DNA from: JAEUIT01 sp034439815
GTDB lineage: Bacteria; Planctomycetota; Phycisphaerae; Phycisphaerales; SM1A02
Assembly (NCBI GenBank): GCA_034439815.1
Contig: JAWXBD010000171.1
Span: 1 to 36,171, forward strand
DNA: 36,171 nucleotides
Direction: 5' to 3'
Every line of letters starts with the position of its first letter. The stretch's first letter is position 1. This document shows positions 34,396 through 36,171 of the stretch, in pieces. The notes below the pieces were generated by a model, which did not search any database, was not told the DNA's origin, and saw only the letters and a program-made list of their open reading frames with translations. The position numbers and the translations under genes are program-made.

Positions 34396-35376
34396 ATGCA
34401 CGAAGCCCGACTCAGATCCTTGGACGACCACATGATGGACAGCCTGACCAACAACTTGAGCGACAGCCCTTTTGAGGATCCCAAGGGCACGGATTCGGGT
34501 GTGGACTCCAACGAGGCGCCCGGCGTGGACGCGATGGATGACGCGGAGCAGGAATCGGATGTCGAAGCGGAGCTGGAGTCCGAAATCGATCAGAAGCAGG
34601 GGAAGAAGCTCGTGTCCGGCCGGGGGGCGAAGGCGTCCGGCGGCAGCACGCTGAAATCCGTCGGTGGCGTCGCGACCAGCAAGGCCATCACGCCGGGCGC
34701 GGGCAAGAAGGGCAAGGCCGCAGCCGCCGACAAGGAAGCAGCGGCCAAGGCCAACGAGGCCCGTGAAGCAGCCGGAGGAATTGACCCATTCGATCCGGCA
34801 GCAGATCTGCCGATGTATCGCGAGGGCATGGACTGGTTCGTGCTTCGCGTCGCGAGCAACAAGGAGTCGAGCGTGCGCGAGACGCTCCTTCGCAAGGTGC
34901 AGATCGAAGGCATGGAAACGCTCGTCGGCCGCATCATGGTGCCGACCGAAAAGACGAAGACGCTCAAGGGCGGCAAACAGCGTGTCACCGAGACGAAGCT
35001 CTATCCAGGCTACGTGTTCGTCGAGATGCGGCTGGAGCCGGACGGCCGCATCCCGCAGGATGTGTTCTTCCTGATCAAAGAAACCACGGGCGTCGGCGAC
35101 TTCGTCGGCACCGCCGGTCGACCGACGCCGATGGCGCCGCACGAAGTCGAAAAGATGCTGTTCGATTCGCGCCGTCCGGAAGAGACGCCGCAGGTCAAGA
35201 TGGAATTCGTCAAGGGCGATTCGATCACGATCAAAGAAGGCCCGTTCCAGAATTACGAAGGCTCGGTCGACGAAGTCCTCCCCGAGAAGGGGCTCGTCCG
35301 TGTGCTCGTCACGATCTTCGGTCGTCAGGCACCGATCGAGCTCGAGTACTGGCAGATCGCCAAAGCAGGCACCTGA
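34396..35376 (+). CDS. nusG: Transcription termination/antitermination factor NusG
   Basis: About 326 residues. The C-terminal half is NusG: the NGN domain from residue about 145 (MDWFVLRVASNKESSVRETLLRKV, TKLYPGYVFVEMRL, IKETTGVGDFVGTAGRPTPM) and the KOW domain (FVKGDSITIKEGPFQNYEGSVDEVLPEKGLVRVLVTIFGRQAPIELE). It contacts RNA polymerase and, through KOW, Rho or S10; rho is also in this window. The N-terminal about 140 residues are an acidic then Ala/Lys/Gly-rich low-complexity extension, absent from the typical 175-180-residue NusG. Start is uncertain: ATG 34396 used, ATG 34432 or 34435 equally possible; neither has a clear Shine-Dalgarno. Confidence 0.92.
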   Translation: MHEARLRSLDDHMMDSLTNNLSDSPFEDPKGTDSGVDSNEAPGVDAMDDAEQESDVEAELESEIDQKQGKKLVSGRGAKASGGSTLKSVGGVATSKAITPGAGKKGKAAAADKEAAAKANEAREAAGGIDPFDPAADLPMYREGMDWFVLRVASNKESSVRETLLRKVQIEGMETLVGRIMVPTEKTKTLKGGKQRVTETKLYPGYVFVEMRLEPDGRIPQDVFFLIKETTGVGDFVGTAGRPTPMAPHEVEKMLFDSRRPEETPQVKMEFVKGDSITIKEGPFQNYEGSVDEVLPEKGLVRVLVTIFGRQAPIELEYWQIAKAGT

Positions 35377-35427
35377 CCGCAGCGTGTGCGGCGTCGAATC
35401 AACGCCCTGCACATTCGAGACAACACC

Positions 35428-36012
35428 ATGCCGCGACTCCACCGGATCCTTTCGCTCAAGAACGTGCTGGTGTGGGCACTCGCCGGCTTGGCGGCCGCAG
35501 GCTGCGTGGCGCGGAAGACGTTTCCGCCGACGACGGGCAAGTCGTATATCGATCCGAGTATCGCTCCGTTGCCGGGCATGATGGCGGCGGCGATCAAAGA
35601 GGGTCACGCCAGAAGTTCGGTCGCGGGCGGTGAGATTGTCTACAACCTCCCCGCGGGCATGCGCAAGCAGGCTTGGAAGCGGATCAGCGAATTGCTGCCC
35701 GAAGCCTCCAGGCCTTCAGTGCCGGGCGATCGGCAGGTCGTGTCCGTCGAGCAGGTGCGTCTCGACGGCTCCATCGGTCAAGTCGACATCCTCGTTCCGC
35801 AGGGCGACTACTTTCAGCTCTACACGCTCCACATGCAGGGAGCGATCTTCGATCCGTGGAAGGTGACGACGGCACAGCCGTGGACGATCCGGAACGAGCC
35901 GCCGGCGTGCAACAATCCATGGGCCAGTGAAAGCGGTTCCGCGGCGTCGGATGGCGACGCCTCGCCTGCAGACACGTCTGCGGATGAGAGCGCTGACACG
36001 GCGCGCAGATGA
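35428..36012 (+). CDS. Predicted lipoprotein of unknown function
   Basis: A 194-residue protein from the ATG at 35428. The N-terminus is basic then hydrophobic (VLVWALAGLAAAGC), ending in a lipobox-like AAGC with cysteine near residue 27. The mature part has no recognised domain; it includes RLDGSIGQVDILVPQGDYFQLYTLHMQGAIFDPWKV. The tail is Ser/Ala/Asp-rich and probably disordered. It follows nusG by 51 nt in the same direction, where rplK would be expected in many bacteria. An open frame 42 bases further upstream is not preferred because it lacks the signal. Confidence 0.72.
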   Translation: MPRLHRILSLKNVLVWALAGLAAAGCVARKTFPPTTGKSYIDPSIAPLPGMMAAAIKEGHARSSVAGGEIVYNLPAGMRKQAWKRISELLPEASRPSVPGDRQVVSVEQVRLDGSIGQVDILVPQGDYFQLYTLHMQGAIFDPWKVTTAQPWTIRNEPPACNNPWASESGSAASDGDASPADTSADESADTARR

Positions 36013-36085
36013 CGGAGCAGATGACGGAACTGACGTCGCGCCGCGCGCATGCGTCCCATCGCTGCTGGACCAGGTACGTTCCGGC

Positions 36086-36127
36086 CACATGGGTGACACT
36101 TGCGTTCGGGCACATGGGTGACAAGTG
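36086..36127. repeat. Direct repeats resembling an insertion-sequence end
   Basis: CACATGGGTGACACTTG (36086-36102) and CACATGGGTGACAAGTG (36111-36127) match at 15 of 17 positions and are 25 bp apart. Repeats of the TGTCACCCATGTG type occur at ends of IS3/IS481-like elements, so a transposase may lie just beyond the window; this is an inference. Confidence 0.45.
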
Positions 36128-36171
36128 AGCGGCGGTCGACGACTGTGCTCGGCATGCCGTGGAAGGAAACC

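Overview
The window looks like a chromosomal piece of a GC-rich planctomycete, most likely of class Phycisphaerae. The clues are a secreted beta-helix protein ending in a GC-type dockerin pair, a pseudopilin with an FLDGHV-type C-terminus, an EF-Tu whose switch I reads TKIVTI instead of RGITI, and an unusually extended ECF-like sigma factor. The taxon is an inference from protein style; there is no rRNA here.

Layout. Positions 1-3.2 kb are accessory: an edge-truncated HAF-repeat secreted protein (minus) diverges from a large secreted beta-helix/dockerin protein that is frameshifted by a 20-bp tandem duplication. A possible small gene, also frameshifted by a 13-bp tandem duplication, follows. 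Positions 3.4-4.5 kb hold an uncharacterised protein and an overlapping methyltransferase.

Positions 4.5-22.4 kb are a surface-polysaccharide locus. It contains a GT2, three GT4 enzymes, a Wzy/ligase-like membrane protein, a secreted protein with a hyaluronidase-like (GH56-like) C-terminal domain, divergent gmd and fcl (GDP-mannose to GDP-L-fucose), a zinc-knuckle methyltransferase, and a tightly overlapping block of epimerase, WcaF-like acetyltransferase and two paralogous WaaE/KdtX-like GT2 enzymes. A metallophosphoesterase and the extended sigma factor sit convergently inside it. After a housekeeping block (cysS, METTL21-like methyltransferase, coaE, rho; 22.5-27 kb) the polysaccharide theme resumes with a Wzx-like flippase, a GT11-like (fucosyltransferase-type) protein and an SGNH hydrolase. 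Together these could make and activate fucose, assemble a repeat unit, acetylate it, flip it and polymerise it. No initiating sugar-phosphate transferase or Wza/Wzc export genes were seen, so the locus is incomplete in this window.

Positions 30.8-36 kb carry a pseudopilin with a good rho-independent terminator, a five-copy 13-bp tandem array, tRNA-Thr(GGT), tuf, a very strong hairpin, rpmG, tRNA-Trp(CCA), secE, a nusG with a long N-terminal extension, and a lipoprotein gene. This is the classic translation/transcription block, but nusG is followed by a lipoprotein and insertion-sequence-like direct repeats rather than directly by rplK.
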